64,000 bases of DNA from Parafrigoribacterium mesophilum. Its GTDB lineage: Bacteria > Actinomycetota > Actinomycetes > Actinomycetales > Microbacteriaceae. Of this stretch, positions 1 to 10,231 are shown in pieces; the stretch's first letter is position 1, and each line of letters begins with the position of its first letter. The stretch covers positions 1 to 64,000 of the forward strand of contig NZ_JBDJAF010000006.1 of NCBI RefSeq assembly GCF_039652555.1. Reading direction: 5' to 3'. Under the pieces are notes generated by a model. It ran no database searches. It saw nothing but the letters and a program-made list of their open reading frames with translations, and was not told the origin of the DNA. A program made the position numbers and the translations under genes.

Positions 1-2026
1 GTCCAAGGACCGGGGCACGAAGATCCTCACCTGGTTGGCCGACGTCACGGTGAACCAGCCGTACGGCGACGGCGCCGGCATCGTCCGGCCCGCGTTCAAA
101 CTTCCGGTGATCGATCTGGCCCAGCCCGCACCGGCCGGGTCCCGCCAGCGGCTGCTCGAACTTGGTCCAGAGGGCTTTGCGGCGGCGCTGCGTCGACAGC
201 GCGCGCTGGCCGTCACCGAAACGACCTTCCGCGACGCCCACCAGTCGCTGCTGGCCACCAGGGTGCGCACCAAGGACCTGCTCACCGTCGCCCCGCACGT
301 GGCCAGGCTCACTCCGCAGCTGCTGTCGGTGGAGGCGTGGGGCGGCGCCACCTACGACGTGGCGCTGCGGTTCCTCTCCGAAGACCCCTGGGACCGCCTG
401 GCGGACCTGCGCGAGGCACTGCCCAACGTGGCGATCCAGATGCTGCTGCGCGGCCGCAACACCGTGGGGTACACGCCGTACCCCACCGAGGTGACGGACG
501 CGTTCGTGCGGGAAGCTGCCGCCACCGGCGTGGACATCTTCCGCATTTTCGACGCCCTCAATGACGTGTCCCAAATGAAGCCGGCCATCGATGCGGTGCT
601 CGCCACCGGCACCAGCGTTGCCGAGGTGGCGCTGTGCTACACCGGCGACCTGCTCGACCCGGACGAGGACCTGTACACGCTAGACTACTACCTGCGGCTG
701 GCCGAGCAGATCGTGCAGGCCGGCGCCCACATCCTCGCCATCAAGGACATGGCCGGACTGCTGCGTGCCGGCGCCGCCGAAAAGCTCGTCGAAGCCCTTC
801 GCGGCCACTTCGACCTGCCCATCCATGTGCACACCCACGACACCGCTGGCGGCCAGCTGGCCACCCTGCTCGCCGCGAGCCGCGCCGGCGCCGACGCGGT
901 GGACGTCGCGAGCGCCCCGATGTCCGGTACCACCAGCCAGCCGTCCGCATCGGCTTTGGTGGCCGCCCTCGCTCACACCGAGCGTGACACCGGTCTGTCG
1001 CTGAAGGCGGTGTCCGACCTCGAGCCCTACTGGGAGGCGGTGCGCCGCGTCTACAAGCCGTTCGAATCCGGTCTGCCGTCGCCGACCGGCCGGGTCTACC
1101 ACCATGAGATCCCCGGCGGCCAGCTGTCCAATCTCCGCCAGCAGGCCATCGCGCTGGGCCTGGCCGCCCAGTTCGAGAAGATCGAGAACTGGTACGCGGC
1201 GGCGAACGCGATCCTCGGCCGACCGCCGAAGGTGACCCCGTCCTCCAAGGCGGTGGGCGACCTCGCGCTGGCGATGGCCGCGGCGGATGCCGACCCCGCC
1301 GACTTCGAAGCGAACCCCGGCTCGTACGACATCCCGGACTCGGTGATCGGGTTCATGGCGGGGGAGCTGGGCAACCCTCCGGGCGGCTGGCCCGAGCCGT
1401 TCCGAACCAAGGTGTTGGCCGGACGCACGGTGCGGGACGGGATGAAAGACCTCACCGAGGAGGACCGCGTCGCCCTGGACGGGGATCCGGCGATCCGGAG
1501 GGCGACCCTCAACCGGCTGCTGTTCCCCGGGCCCACCAAGTCCTTCGACGACGCCAGGGAGGTGTACGGCGACCTGTCGGTGATCGACACCGTCGACTAC
1601 CTCTACGGTCTCAAGCGCGGCATGGACCACGTGGTCGAAGTCAGCCCCGGCGTGCGCATCATCGTGGGATTGGAAGCGATCGGCGAACCGGACGAGAAAG
1701 GCATGCGCACCGTCATGGCGGTCCTCAATGGGCAGCTGCGGCCGGTGTCCGTGCGCGACCGCGGCATCAGCGTGCAGGTGAAGTCTGCGGAAAAGGCGGA
1801 TGCCGCCAAGCCGGGACATGTCGCCGCTCCGTTCGCCGGAGTGGTCACCCTGCAGGTCGAGGAAGGCGCCGTCGTCGTGGCCGGACAACCGGTCGCGTCG
1901 ATCGAGGCGATGAAAATGGAGGCGGCGATCACCGCCACCATCGCCGGTACCGTGCTGCGGCTGGCCATCCCCACCACCCAACAGGTGGACGCCGGCGATC
2001 TGTTAGTGGAGATTCAGTCACGCTAG
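1..2026 (+). CDS. pyc: Pyruvate carboxylase, C-terminal part (5' end outside window)
   Basis: This is the C-terminal part of biotin-dependent pyruvate carboxylase, which carboxylates pyruvate to oxaloacetate (anaplerosis) in the cytoplasm. The frame is open from the first base, so the biotin-carboxylase half lies upstream of the window. The visible part holds the carboxyltransferase TIM barrel (FRDAHQSLLATR, EAWGGATYD, metal-binding HVHTHDTAGG), then the conserved carboxylase domain, then a C-terminal biotinyl domain. The biotin acceptor lysine is in the AMKME motif, with its codon at 1913-1915. About 675 residues are visible of roughly 1130 expected. An in-frame TTG at 35 is not the real start, because homologous sequence continues upstream of it. 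Confidence 0.97.
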   Translation, partial: SKDRGTKILTWLADVTVNQPYGDGAGIVRPAFKLPVIDLAQPAPAGSRQRLLELGPEGFAAALRRQRALAVTETTFRDAHQSLLATRVRTKDLLTVAPHVARLTPQLLSVEAWGGATYDVALRFLSEDPWDRLADLREALPNVAIQMLLRGRNTVGYTPYPTEVTDAFVREAAATGVDIFRIFDALNDVSQMKPAIDAVLATGTSVAEVALCYTGDLLDPDEDLYTLDYYLRLAEQIVQAGAHILAIKDMAGLLRAGAAEKLVEALRGHFDLPIHVHTHDTAGGQLATLLAASRAGADAVDVASAPMSGTTSQPSASALVAALAHTERDTGLSLKAVSDLEPYWEAVRRVYKPFESGLPSPTGRVYHHEIPGGQLSNLRQQAIALGLAAQFEKIENWYAAANAILGRPPKVTPSSKAVGDLALAMAAADADPADFEANPGSYDIPDSVIGFMAGELGNPPGGWPEPFRTKVLAGRTVRDGMKDLTEEDRVALDGDPAIRRATLNRLLFPGPTKSFDDAREVYGDLSVIDTVDYLYGLKRGMDHVVEVSPGVRIIVGLEAIGEPDEKGMRTVMAVLNGQLRPVSVRDRGISVQVKSAEKADAAKPGHVAAPFAGVVTLQVEEGAVVVAGQPVASIEAMKMEAAITATIAGTVLRLAIPTTQQVDAGDLLVEIQSR

Positions 2027-2089
2027 CCTGGGTATCCAGCAATTACCGGGATAAACTAGGGCGTCGCATCAGGAGAGGCGTTGCCGTAA

Positions 2090-3463
2090 GTGATAGCCAA
2101 ACGCAATAAGACGGACGAGGCAGGCGAGCTTCTCGATACCGAGGAGCACGCGGAGCCGCATCTGGATGAGGTTGCGGAGCTACCGGATGCTCCGGAGTCC
2201 ACCGACCCCGCCGACCTGCCCGAGAGTCTGACCATTGCGGTCAGCTTGCCGGCACCGGTGCGCGCCGCACCGGCCGACGAACTGGCCGTGGCCATCGACG
2301 ACGTGCCGGTCGACCCTGGACGGCTCGCCGGACCCGGCCCCAGCACGATGTCCATCGAGGTCGTCACCGGACCGGTGGTGCAACAGGACGACCACCCGGC
2401 CGACAACGCCGCCGGGAACAACGCCGCGGGGAATAACGCTGCGAACAGCGCCGACACCACCGCAGGACCTTCGGTGTACAGCCGCCGGGACAGACTCCGC
2501 GGCGAGGTATCGGACACACCTGAACCGGCCGCCATGCTCACCGCGGACCGCCTGCTCGACTCGAGGAAGCGCAAGCGCCCCAAGCCGGAAGGCGGCTGGA
2601 ACGAATTCGTCTACCTGGCAACTTTTGGGATCGTGAACCTGGGCGACTCCGCGAAGGTACGGGAACGCAAACGCCTCGACCTGCGCATCGACAAGGCATT
2701 CGAAGGTGGAACCCGCTTCGTGCCGGTGCTCACCCGCAAGGGCGGCGTTGGCAAGACCACGGTGACCGCCTTGCTCGGGATGGCGCTGGCGTCGACCCGC
2801 GAGGACCGCGTCATCGCCATCGACGCGAACCCCGACCGCGGCACCCTGGCGGAACGAGTCAGCAAGCAGACCCGCTTCACGGTGCGCAACGTGGTGACCA
2901 AGGCCGCGTCGATCACCAGCTTCAGCGACCTCACCCCGTTGGTGTCCCACGACGAGACCCGGCTGGACATCCTGGCCTCGGACACCGACCCGATGCTGTC
3001 GGAGGCGTTCGATGAGAACGACTACAACGTGGTCGCGGACCTCACCGCGCGGTTCTATTCGATCGTGCTCACCGACTGCGGCACCGGAATCGTGCACTCG
3101 GTGATGCGGGCGACCCTGCAGCGCGCCGATTCTGTGGTGATCGTCTCCGGCGGCAGTGTCGATGAGGCGAGACTGGCCTCCGAGACGCTGACCTGGCTCG
3201 AGGCCAACGGCTACGGCGATCTGGTGCGCAACGCGATCGTGGCACTCAACACGGCGACGCAGGGCACCAACCTGGTGAAGCTCGAGGAGATCGAAGCACA
3301 CTTCAGGTCCAGGGTGCGAGAGATCGTGCGCATTCCCTACGACCCGCAGCTGGCTGCCGGTTCTGTCATCGACTACGAGGGACTGAAGGAGCTCACCAAG
3401 AGTTCGGCCCGCGAGTTGGCGGCACTCGTGATCGACGGGCTGCCTGCCCGGCGGGGCGCCTGA
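2090..3463 (+). CDS. MinD/ParA-like P-loop ATPase with long disordered N-terminus
   Basis: This 457-residue protein has a deviant Walker A motif, KGGVGKTT at residues 217-224, typical of the MinD/ParA/SIMIBI ATPases, followed by a conserved AIDANPDRGTL segment. The first 160 residues are acidic and low in complexity, including an Asn-Ala repeat near residues 106-120. A basic stretch (RKRKRPKP, about 159-166) precedes the ATPase domain. The layout recalls the EspI/MinD-like proteins of actinobacteria, but no type VII secretion gene is nearby, so its function is not assigned. The GTG start is chosen because an AGGAGAG site lies about 13 nt upstream. It ends 4 nt before def and may be cotranscribed with it. 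Confidence 0.85.
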   Translation: MIAKRNKTDEAGELLDTEEHAEPHLDEVAELPDAPESTDPADLPESLTIAVSLPAPVRAAPADELAVAIDDVPVDPGRLAGPGPSTMSIEVVTGPVVQQDDHPADNAAGNNAAGNNAANSADTTAGPSVYSRRDRLRGEVSDTPEPAAMLTADRLLDSRKRKRPKPEGGWNEFVYLATFGIVNLGDSAKVRERKRLDLRIDKAFEGGTRFVPVLTRKGGVGKTTVTALLGMALASTREDRVIAIDANPDRGTLAERVSKQTRFTVRNVVTKAASITSFSDLTPLVSHDETRLDILASDTDPMLSEAFDENDYNVVADLTARFYSIVLTDCGTGIVHSVMRATLQRADSVVIVSGGSVDEARLASETLTWLEANGYGDLVRNAIVALNTATQGTNLVKLEEIEAHFRSRVREIVRIPYDPQLAAGSVIDYEGLKELTKSSARELAALVIDGLPARRGA

Positions 3464-3467
3464 ACCG

Positions 3468-3959
3468 ATGGCGGAACGTCAGATCAGGATCTTCGGTGAT
3501 CCGGTACTCAAGACGGTGTCCGATCCGATCACCATCGGTGATGAGCGGGTCGCCGGACTCGTCGCCGACTTGATCGACACCGTGACGCTGCCGGGGCGGG
3601 CCGGGGTTGCCGCCCCGCAGATCGGCGTGAACCTGCGCGCCTTCAGCTACAACATCGACGGTGACATCGGCTACATCCTCAACCCGGTGCTGGTCGAGGT
3701 GTCGGGCGAGCCGACGCTCGTCGACGAGGGCTGCCTGTCCGTGCCCGGCTTCTATTTTTCCCGGACACGGTACCCGTTCGCCCGGGTCACCGGCATCGAC
3801 CTGGACGGCAATCCGGTCGAACTGAGCGGCACCGGTCTCATGGCGCAGGCGCTGCAGCACGAAACCGACCATTTGGACGGCACACTGTTCATCGAGGGCC
3901 TCGACCGGGACCGCAAACGCGAGGCGATGCGGCAGATCCGCGAATCCGACTGGTTCTAG
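3468..3959 (+). CDS. def: Peptide deformylase
   Basis: This enzyme removes the N-formyl group from nascent proteins using a bound metal. All three family motifs are visible in 163 residues: GVAAPQ at 46-51, EGCLS with metal ligand Cys89, and HETDH at 131-135 carrying the two His ligands and catalytic Glu132. It starts 4 nt after the MinD-like gene with no strong ribosome-binding site, which suggests translational coupling. Its TAG stop is interleaved with the stop of the convergent acyl-CoA ligase: the two stops share CTAG at 3956-3959. Length is slightly short but normal for actinobacterial copies. Confidence 0.95.
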   Translation: MAERQIRIFGDPVLKTVSDPITIGDERVAGLVADLIDTVTLPGRAGVAAPQIGVNLRAFSYNIDGDIGYILNPVLVEVSGEPTLVDEGCLSVPGFYFSRTRYPFARVTGIDLDGNPVELSGTGLMAQALQHETDHLDGTLFIEGLDRDRKREAMRQIRESDWF

Positions 3960-5782
3960 TGCCGCAACGAGTGCCCCTCGGTGGCCGGCGCATCTTCGTA
4001 CATGTTCGAGATCACGTCCGTGAAGTCGGCAAGGATCACGTTGCGCTTGATGCTCATCTTCGGCGTCAAGTGACCGCTGGATTCTGACAGGTTCACCGGG
4101 AGGACCACGAACTTGCGGATGGACTCGGCCCGGGACACCGCGGCATTGGCGGCGTCCACCGCGCGCTGCAGCTCCGCCAGCACCTTCGGATGCTCGGCCG
4201 CCTGTGCCAACGGCATATTCGGGTCTTCGCCGTTGTTGTTCAGCCACACCGGGAGCATCTCCGGATCGAGGGCGATGAGCGCGCCGATGAACGGCCTCTG
4301 GTCGCCGACCACGATGACCTGGTCGACGATCGGGTTGGCCCGGATCGGATCCTCCAGCGCGGCCGGGGCCACGTTCTTACCGCCGGCGGTGACGATGATC
4401 TCCTTTTTCCGGCCGGTGATCTCCAGGTAGCCATCATCGTCGATGCTGCCGATGTCGCCGGTCTTGAACCACTCCCCGTCGAACACGGCGGCGGTGGCCG
4501 CGTCGTTTTTCCAGTAACCGCCGAAGATGTTCACCCCCTTGGCCTGGATCTCGCCGTCCTCGGCGAGCCGCACCGAGCAACCCGGCAGTGGCGGCCCCAC
4601 CTTGCCGATCTTGAAGTTCGACGGCAGATTCACCGTGATCGGCGCAGTCGTCTCGGTGAGGCCGTAGCCTTCGAGAATGGTCATGCCCAGACTGCGGTAG
4701 AAGTGCCCGAGCCGCAGTCCGAGCGGGGCAGAGCCCGACACGGCGTACTTGACCCGTCCGCCCAGCGCCGCCTTGATCTTGCTGTACACGAGCAGGTCGA
4801 ACACGGCGAACTTGACCCGCAGCCCGAGCGGGACAGTTCCGGCGTCGACGGCCTTCGAGTGCGCGATCGCCACCTCGGCTGCGGCGCGGAAGATGCGGCC
4901 CTTGCCGCCGGCCTCCGCCTTCTGCTCAGACGAGTTGTACACCTTCTCGAACACCCGGGGCACGGCCAGCAGGAAGGTCGGCTTGAAGCTCGCCATCGCC
5001 GGCAGCAGTTGCTTGGTGTCGGCCTGATGTCCGACCTTGACGCCGCCGTGGATGCACAGCACCTCGATGAACCGCGCAAAAATGTGGGCCAGCGTGACGA
5101 ACAGCAGCGTGGAGGACCCGGGTTGCACCACCTCGGGGATCGCCAACCGGGAGTTGCGGCACAGTTCGACGAAGTTGGAGTGCGTGAGTACGCAGCCCTT
5201 CGGCCGCCCGGTCGTTCCCGCGGTGTAGATCAGGGTAGCCAGGTCCGACCCCTTTGCGAGGCTGCGACGGCGCTCCACCTCCTCGTCGGAGACATCGGCG
5301 CCGGATGCGGCGAGTTTGTCCAGGTCGCCGAGGTCGATCTGCCAGACATTCCTGATCAGCGGCAGGTCGGGGTGCACCTCGTCGAAGCGCGCGAAATGGT
5401 CAGCGGTTTCGACGATAATGCCCGTTGCGCCGGAATCGGTGAGGTTCCAGAGCATCTGCGCGGGCGAGGAGGTCTCGTACACCGGTACGAGCACGGCGCC
5501 GGCGAACCACATGGCGAAGTCGATCAGCGTCCATTCGAAGCGGGTCCTGCACACGAGGCCCACCTTGTCACTGGGCTGGATGCCCGCGGCGATGAAACCT
5601 TTGGCCAGCGCGCGGACCTGGCGGAGAAACTCCGCCGCGGTGACATCCGTCCAGCCGCCGTCGGCGGTCGGCAGCGCGAACAACGCGAGGTCGGGAGTCT
5701 CGGCCGCCCGCTCGATCAGAAGGTCCGTCGCGTTGGCGTCGGGATCGGCTTTCACGAGGGCAGGCATGTCGTACTGTTCCAC
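3956..5782 (-). CDS. Long-chain fatty-acid-CoA ligase (AMP-forming, FadD15-like)
   Basis: This ANL-superfamily enzyme activates fatty acids to acyl-AMP and then acyl-CoA. The 608-residue protein shows the phosphate-binding loop YTAGTTGRPKG at 186-196, the adenine-binding GYGLTETTAP segment, the hinge motif around WFKTGDIG, and the GRKKEIIVTAGGKN lysine region near the C-terminus. The GTG start at 5782 is preferred because AAAGGAG lies just upstream; the frame is open further but without a ribosome-binding site. It diverges from the plsC-like gene, and the FadD15-acyltransferase-DAHP synthase order matches M. tuberculosis, so a role in membrane lipid acyl supply is likely. Chain-length preference cannot be read from sequence. 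Confidence 0.93.
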   Translation of the reverse strand: MEQYDMPALVKADPDANATDLLIERAAETPDLALFALPTADGGWTDVTAAEFLRQVRALAKGFIAAGIQPSDKVGLVCRTRFEWTLIDFAMWFAGAVLVPVYETSSPAQMLWNLTDSGATGIIVETADHFARFDEVHPDLPLIRNVWQIDLGDLDKLAASGADVSDEEVERRRSLAKGSDLATLIYTAGTTGRPKGCVLTHSNFVELCRNSRLAIPEVVQPGSSTLLFVTLAHIFARFIEVLCIHGGVKVGHQADTKQLLPAMASFKPTFLLAVPRVFEKVYNSSEQKAEAGGKGRIFRAAAEVAIAHSKAVDAGTVPLGLRVKFAVFDLLVYSKIKAALGGRVKYAVSGSAPLGLRLGHFYRSLGMTILEGYGLTETTAPITVNLPSNFKIGKVGPPLPGCSVRLAEDGEIQAKGVNIFGGYWKNDAATAAVFDGEWFKTGDIGSIDDDGYLEITGRKKEIIVTAGGKNVAPAALEDPIRANPIVDQVIVVGDQRPFIGALIALDPEMLPVWLNNNGEDPNMPLAQAAEHPKVLAELQRAVDAANAAVSRAESIRKFVVLPVNLSESSGHLTPKMSIKRNVILADFTDVISNMYEDAPATEGHSLRH

Positions 5783-5910
5783 GGCAACTCCTTTGACACC
5801 GGTATGGTTTGGTGCCTCCACTCTAACTGTTCGCCCCGGAAAATCGGCCTGACAGCGCCCCCAGTGGGGGGCGCCGAGTAGAGTTGGAAAGTCCATCGAG
5901 GAAGGTCCTG

Positions 5911-6621
5911 ATGTTTTATTGGCTCATGAAGAATTGGGTCGTAGGGCCAATCGTCAAGGCGGCCTTCCGTCCCTGGGTCACCGGCCACGAGAACATCCCG
6001 ACGACCGGAGGGGTGATCCTCGCCAGCAACCACCTGTCGTTCATCGACTCGGTGTTCCTGCCCCTGGTCATGGATCGCCAGATCAGCTTCCTCGCCAAGA
6101 GTGACTATTACACCGCCACCGGCTTCAAGGGCTGGTTTATCAAGACCTTCCTGAAGGCATCCGGGATGCTGCCGATCGACCGTTCCGGCGGCAAGGCCTC
6201 CGAAGCGTCGCTGCGTACCGGGCTCGGGGTGCTCGCCGCCGGCGATGTCCTGGGCATCTACCCCGAGGGCACCAGAAGCCCGGACGGCAAACTGTACCGC
6301 GGCCGCACCGGCGTGGCCCGCATGATCCTCGAGGCCACGGTGCCGGTTGTGCCGGTGGCGATGATCGACACCGCGAAGGTCATGCCGATCGGTGCCCGCT
6401 TGCCCAAGGTGCGACGCATTGGAGTGGTGATCGGAAAGCCGCTCGATTTCTCTCGCTTCTCGGGGATGGAAGGCGACCGATTCATTCTCCGGTCGATCAC
6501 CGATGAGATCATGTACGAACTGAGCCGGCTCAGCGGTCAGGAATATGTGGACGTGTACGCGTCTTCAGTCAAGGAGAAGGCATCCGCGGCCAAGGAGAAG
6601 CGGGCCGTCGCCAACCGTTAA
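5911..6621 (+). CDS. plsC: 1-acyl-sn-glycerol-3-phosphate acyltransferase (PlsC family)
   Basis: This enzyme transfers an acyl chain to lysophosphatidic acid during phospholipid synthesis at the inner face of the membrane. The HX4D catalytic motif is NHLSFID (His41, Asp46), and the substrate-binding motif is PEGTRS at 118-123. The ATG at 5911 is chosen over upstream codons because GAGGAAGG precedes it at good spacing and the protein then begins at the family position (236 residues). The C-terminus is Lys/Ala rich (KEKASAAKEKR). The last 19 nt, including the stop, are duplicated immediately downstream (see the repeat at 6604-6641). Other members of this broad family acylate related substrates. 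Confidence 0.93.
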   Translation: MFYWLMKNWVVGPIVKAAFRPWVTGHENIPTTGGVILASNHLSFIDSVFLPLVMDRQISFLAKSDYYTATGFKGWFIKTFLKASGMLPIDRSGGKASEASLRTGLGVLAAGDVLGIYPEGTRSPDGKLYRGRTGVARMILEATVPVVPVAMIDTAKVMPIGARLPKVRRIGVVIGKPLDFSRFSGMEGDRFILRSITDEIMYELSRLSGQEYVDVYASSVKEKASAAKEKRAVANR

Positions 6622-6641
6622 GGCCGTCTCCAACCGTTAAG
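6604..6641 (+). repeat. Tandem duplication of the plsC gene end including its stop codon
   Basis: Two adjacent 19-nt copies, GCCGTCGCCAACCGTTAAG and the same with one G-to-T change, lie at 6604-6622 and 6623-6641. The first contains the plsC TAA stop at 6619-6621. It is one of several gene-end duplications in this window. Confidence 0.9.
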
Positions 6642-6738
6642 GTGGGAGAAGGAGCTCATCGCCCGTCATCCCGGTGCTGTGCCTTCGGCTGCGCCGTCGC
6701 AGCGTGCCTCTATCCGCCCCAATCCCCAAGGAAAATCC

Positions 6739-8109
6739 GTGGTTGATCCGACCGAACCTGTCGTGCTTGCCGATCCTGATGTGATCGAGGGGCTCGACTA
6801 TTGGCGGAGCCTGCCGATCCGGCAGCAGCCGGTCTGGCCGGACCCGGATGCGCTGGAGGCCGCCTCCGCGGAGATCGCCACCCTCCCGCCCCTGGTCTTC
6901 GCCGGGGAGGCCGACCTTCTGCGTGCTCGGCTGGCCAGCGCCGCCAGGGGAGAGGCGTTCCTGCTCCAGGGCGGCGACTGCGCCGAGACGTTCGCCGCGG
7001 CGACGGCGAACCAGATCCGCGACCGGGTCAAGACGATACTCCAGATGGCCGTCGTGCTCACCTACGGTGCCTCCATGCCCGTCATCAAGATGGGCCGGAT
7101 GGCGGGCCAGTTCGCCAAACCGCGATCCAGCGACACCGAGACCCGCGGCGACGTGACCTTGCCCGCGTACCGCGGCGACGTGGTGAACGGCTACGACTTC
7201 ACCCCAGAGGCGCGCACGCCGGATGCGTCCAGGATGGTGCGCGGCTACCACACCTCCGCGAGCACGCTGAACCTGATCCGCGCGTTCACCCAGGGCGGTT
7301 TCGCTGACCTGCGGCAGGTGCACAGCTGGAACCAGGGCTTCGCCCGCAACCCCGCGAACGTGCGGTACGAGCACATCGCCCGCGAGATCGACCGCGCGAT
7401 CAAGTTCATGATCGCCTGCGGCGCCGATTTCGAGGCGCTGCGGCGCACCGAGTTCTACACCTCGCACGAGGCGCTGCTGATGGACTTCGAACGGCCGATG
7501 ACCCGCATCGATTCCCGCACCGGCACCCCGTACGACACCTCCGCGCACTTCCTATGGATCGGGGAGCGCACCAGAAACCTCGATGGCGCCCACGTGGACT
7601 TCCTGTCCAGGGTGCGCAACCCGCTCGGGGTGAAGCTCGGCCCGACGACCACGCCGCAGGACATGCTGGAGCTGGTGGACAAGCTGGACCCGAACCGCGA
7701 GCCAGGGCGGCTCACCTTCATCACCCGGATGGGCGCGGAGCGGGTGCGGGATGCGCTGCCACCGCTTCTGGAGGCGATCAAGGCGTCGGATGCGATGCCG
7801 CTGTGGGTGACCGACCCGATGCACGGCAACGGTCTCACCACTCCCACCGGCTACAAGACCCGTCGCTTCGACGACGTCGTCGACGAGGTGAAGGGCTTCT
7901 TCGAGGCGCACCGCGCGGTGGGGACCTACCCCGGCGGCATCCACATCGAGCTGACCGGTGACGATGTCACCGAGTGCCTCGGCGGGTCCGAGCAGATCGA
8001 CGAGGCGACCCTGGCGACCCGGTACGAGTCGCTGTGCGACCCGCGCCTGAACCACATGCAGTCCCTGGAACTGGCGTTCCTGGTGGCCGAGGAGTTGGGC
8101 GCCCGCTAG
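6739..8109 (+). CDS. aroG: Class II 3-deoxy-7-phosphoheptulonate synthase (DAHP synthase)
   Basis: This catalyses the first step of the shikimate pathway, condensing phosphoenolpyruvate and erythrose 4-phosphate. It is the plant-like class II type: QGGDCAETF near the N-terminus, WIGERTR in the middle and WVTDPMHGN near the C-terminal third are the class hallmarks, with conserved Cys, Arg and metal ligands. The frame is open upstream, but GTG at 6739 is preferred because AAGGA at 6728-6732 precedes it with 6 nt spacing, giving the usual length of 456 residues. The same class lies beside pknL in M. tuberculosis. Any feedback regulation by aromatic amino acids would act on the protein; no leader peptide or attenuator was seen. 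Confidence 0.96.
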   Translation: MVDPTEPVVLADPDVIEGLDYWRSLPIRQQPVWPDPDALEAASAEIATLPPLVFAGEADLLRARLASAARGEAFLLQGGDCAETFAAATANQIRDRVKTILQMAVVLTYGASMPVIKMGRMAGQFAKPRSSDTETRGDVTLPAYRGDVVNGYDFTPEARTPDASRMVRGYHTSASTLNLIRAFTQGGFADLRQVHSWNQGFARNPANVRYEHIAREIDRAIKFMIACGADFEALRRTEFYTSHEALLMDFERPMTRIDSRTGTPYDTSAHFLWIGERTRNLDGAHVDFLSRVRNPLGVKLGPTTTPQDMLELVDKLDPNREPGRLTFITRMGAERVRDALPPLLEAIKASDAMPLWVTDPMHGNGLTTPTGYKTRRFDDVVDEVKGFFEAHRAVGTYPGGIHIELTGDDVTECLGGSEQIDEATLATRYESLCDPRLNHMQSLELAFLVAEELGAR

Positions 8110-8148
8110 CTTCCCCGGTCGCGGGTACATAGACGAGGGTGGATTGCA

Positions 8149-8184
8149 ACACGCCGGGTAAACCGGGCCCAGAACGCGGCGTGT
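8149..8184. terminator. Inverted repeat between the convergent aroG and pknL genes
   Basis: ACACGCCG at 8149-8156 and CGGCGTGT at 8177-8184 form a perfect 8-bp stem. An outer GGTGGA/TCCACC pair can extend it with a one-sided bulge. There is no T run, so it may be a bidirectional intrinsic-like terminator or only a palindrome. Confidence 0.45.
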
Positions 8185-8243
8185 CCACCGAATCCCCTCG
8201 GCTACGTCCGCTCGCCCGCAGGCCCGGGCTCCATCACCGGGAG

Positions 8244-10172
<1,929 letters not shown>

Positions 10173-10178
10173 CAAGGC

Positions 10179-10184
10179 AGTCTA
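10179..10184 (-). promoter_or_regulatory. -10 box of a putative leaderless pknL promoter
   Basis: On the minus strand TAGACT ends 6 nt before the GTG start of the kinase gene. No clear -35 element is seen, as is common in actinobacteria. Confidence 0.5.
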
Positions 10185-10209
10185 AAGAACGAAGCAGAGA
10201 AGGCAGGCC

Positions 10210-10231
10210 GTAAAACACCGGCCGGGCCGGT
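10210..10231 (-). terminator. Intrinsic terminator after the LysM gene
   Basis: On the minus strand, directly after the TAA of the LysM gene, ACCGGCC and GGCCGGT form a GC-rich palindrome followed by TGTTTTA. This separates the LysM transcript from the kinase gene downstream, which has its own -10 box. Confidence 0.65.

Noticed and set aside
680..1981. Long minus strand open frame inside pyc
   Set aside because: The + strand carries carboxyltransferase and biotinyl motifs; the reverse product has none.
4190..5881. A 563-codon open frame antisense to the acyl-CoA ligase
   Set aside because: It is a shadow of the ligase gene caused by GC-rich third positions, with no family motif.
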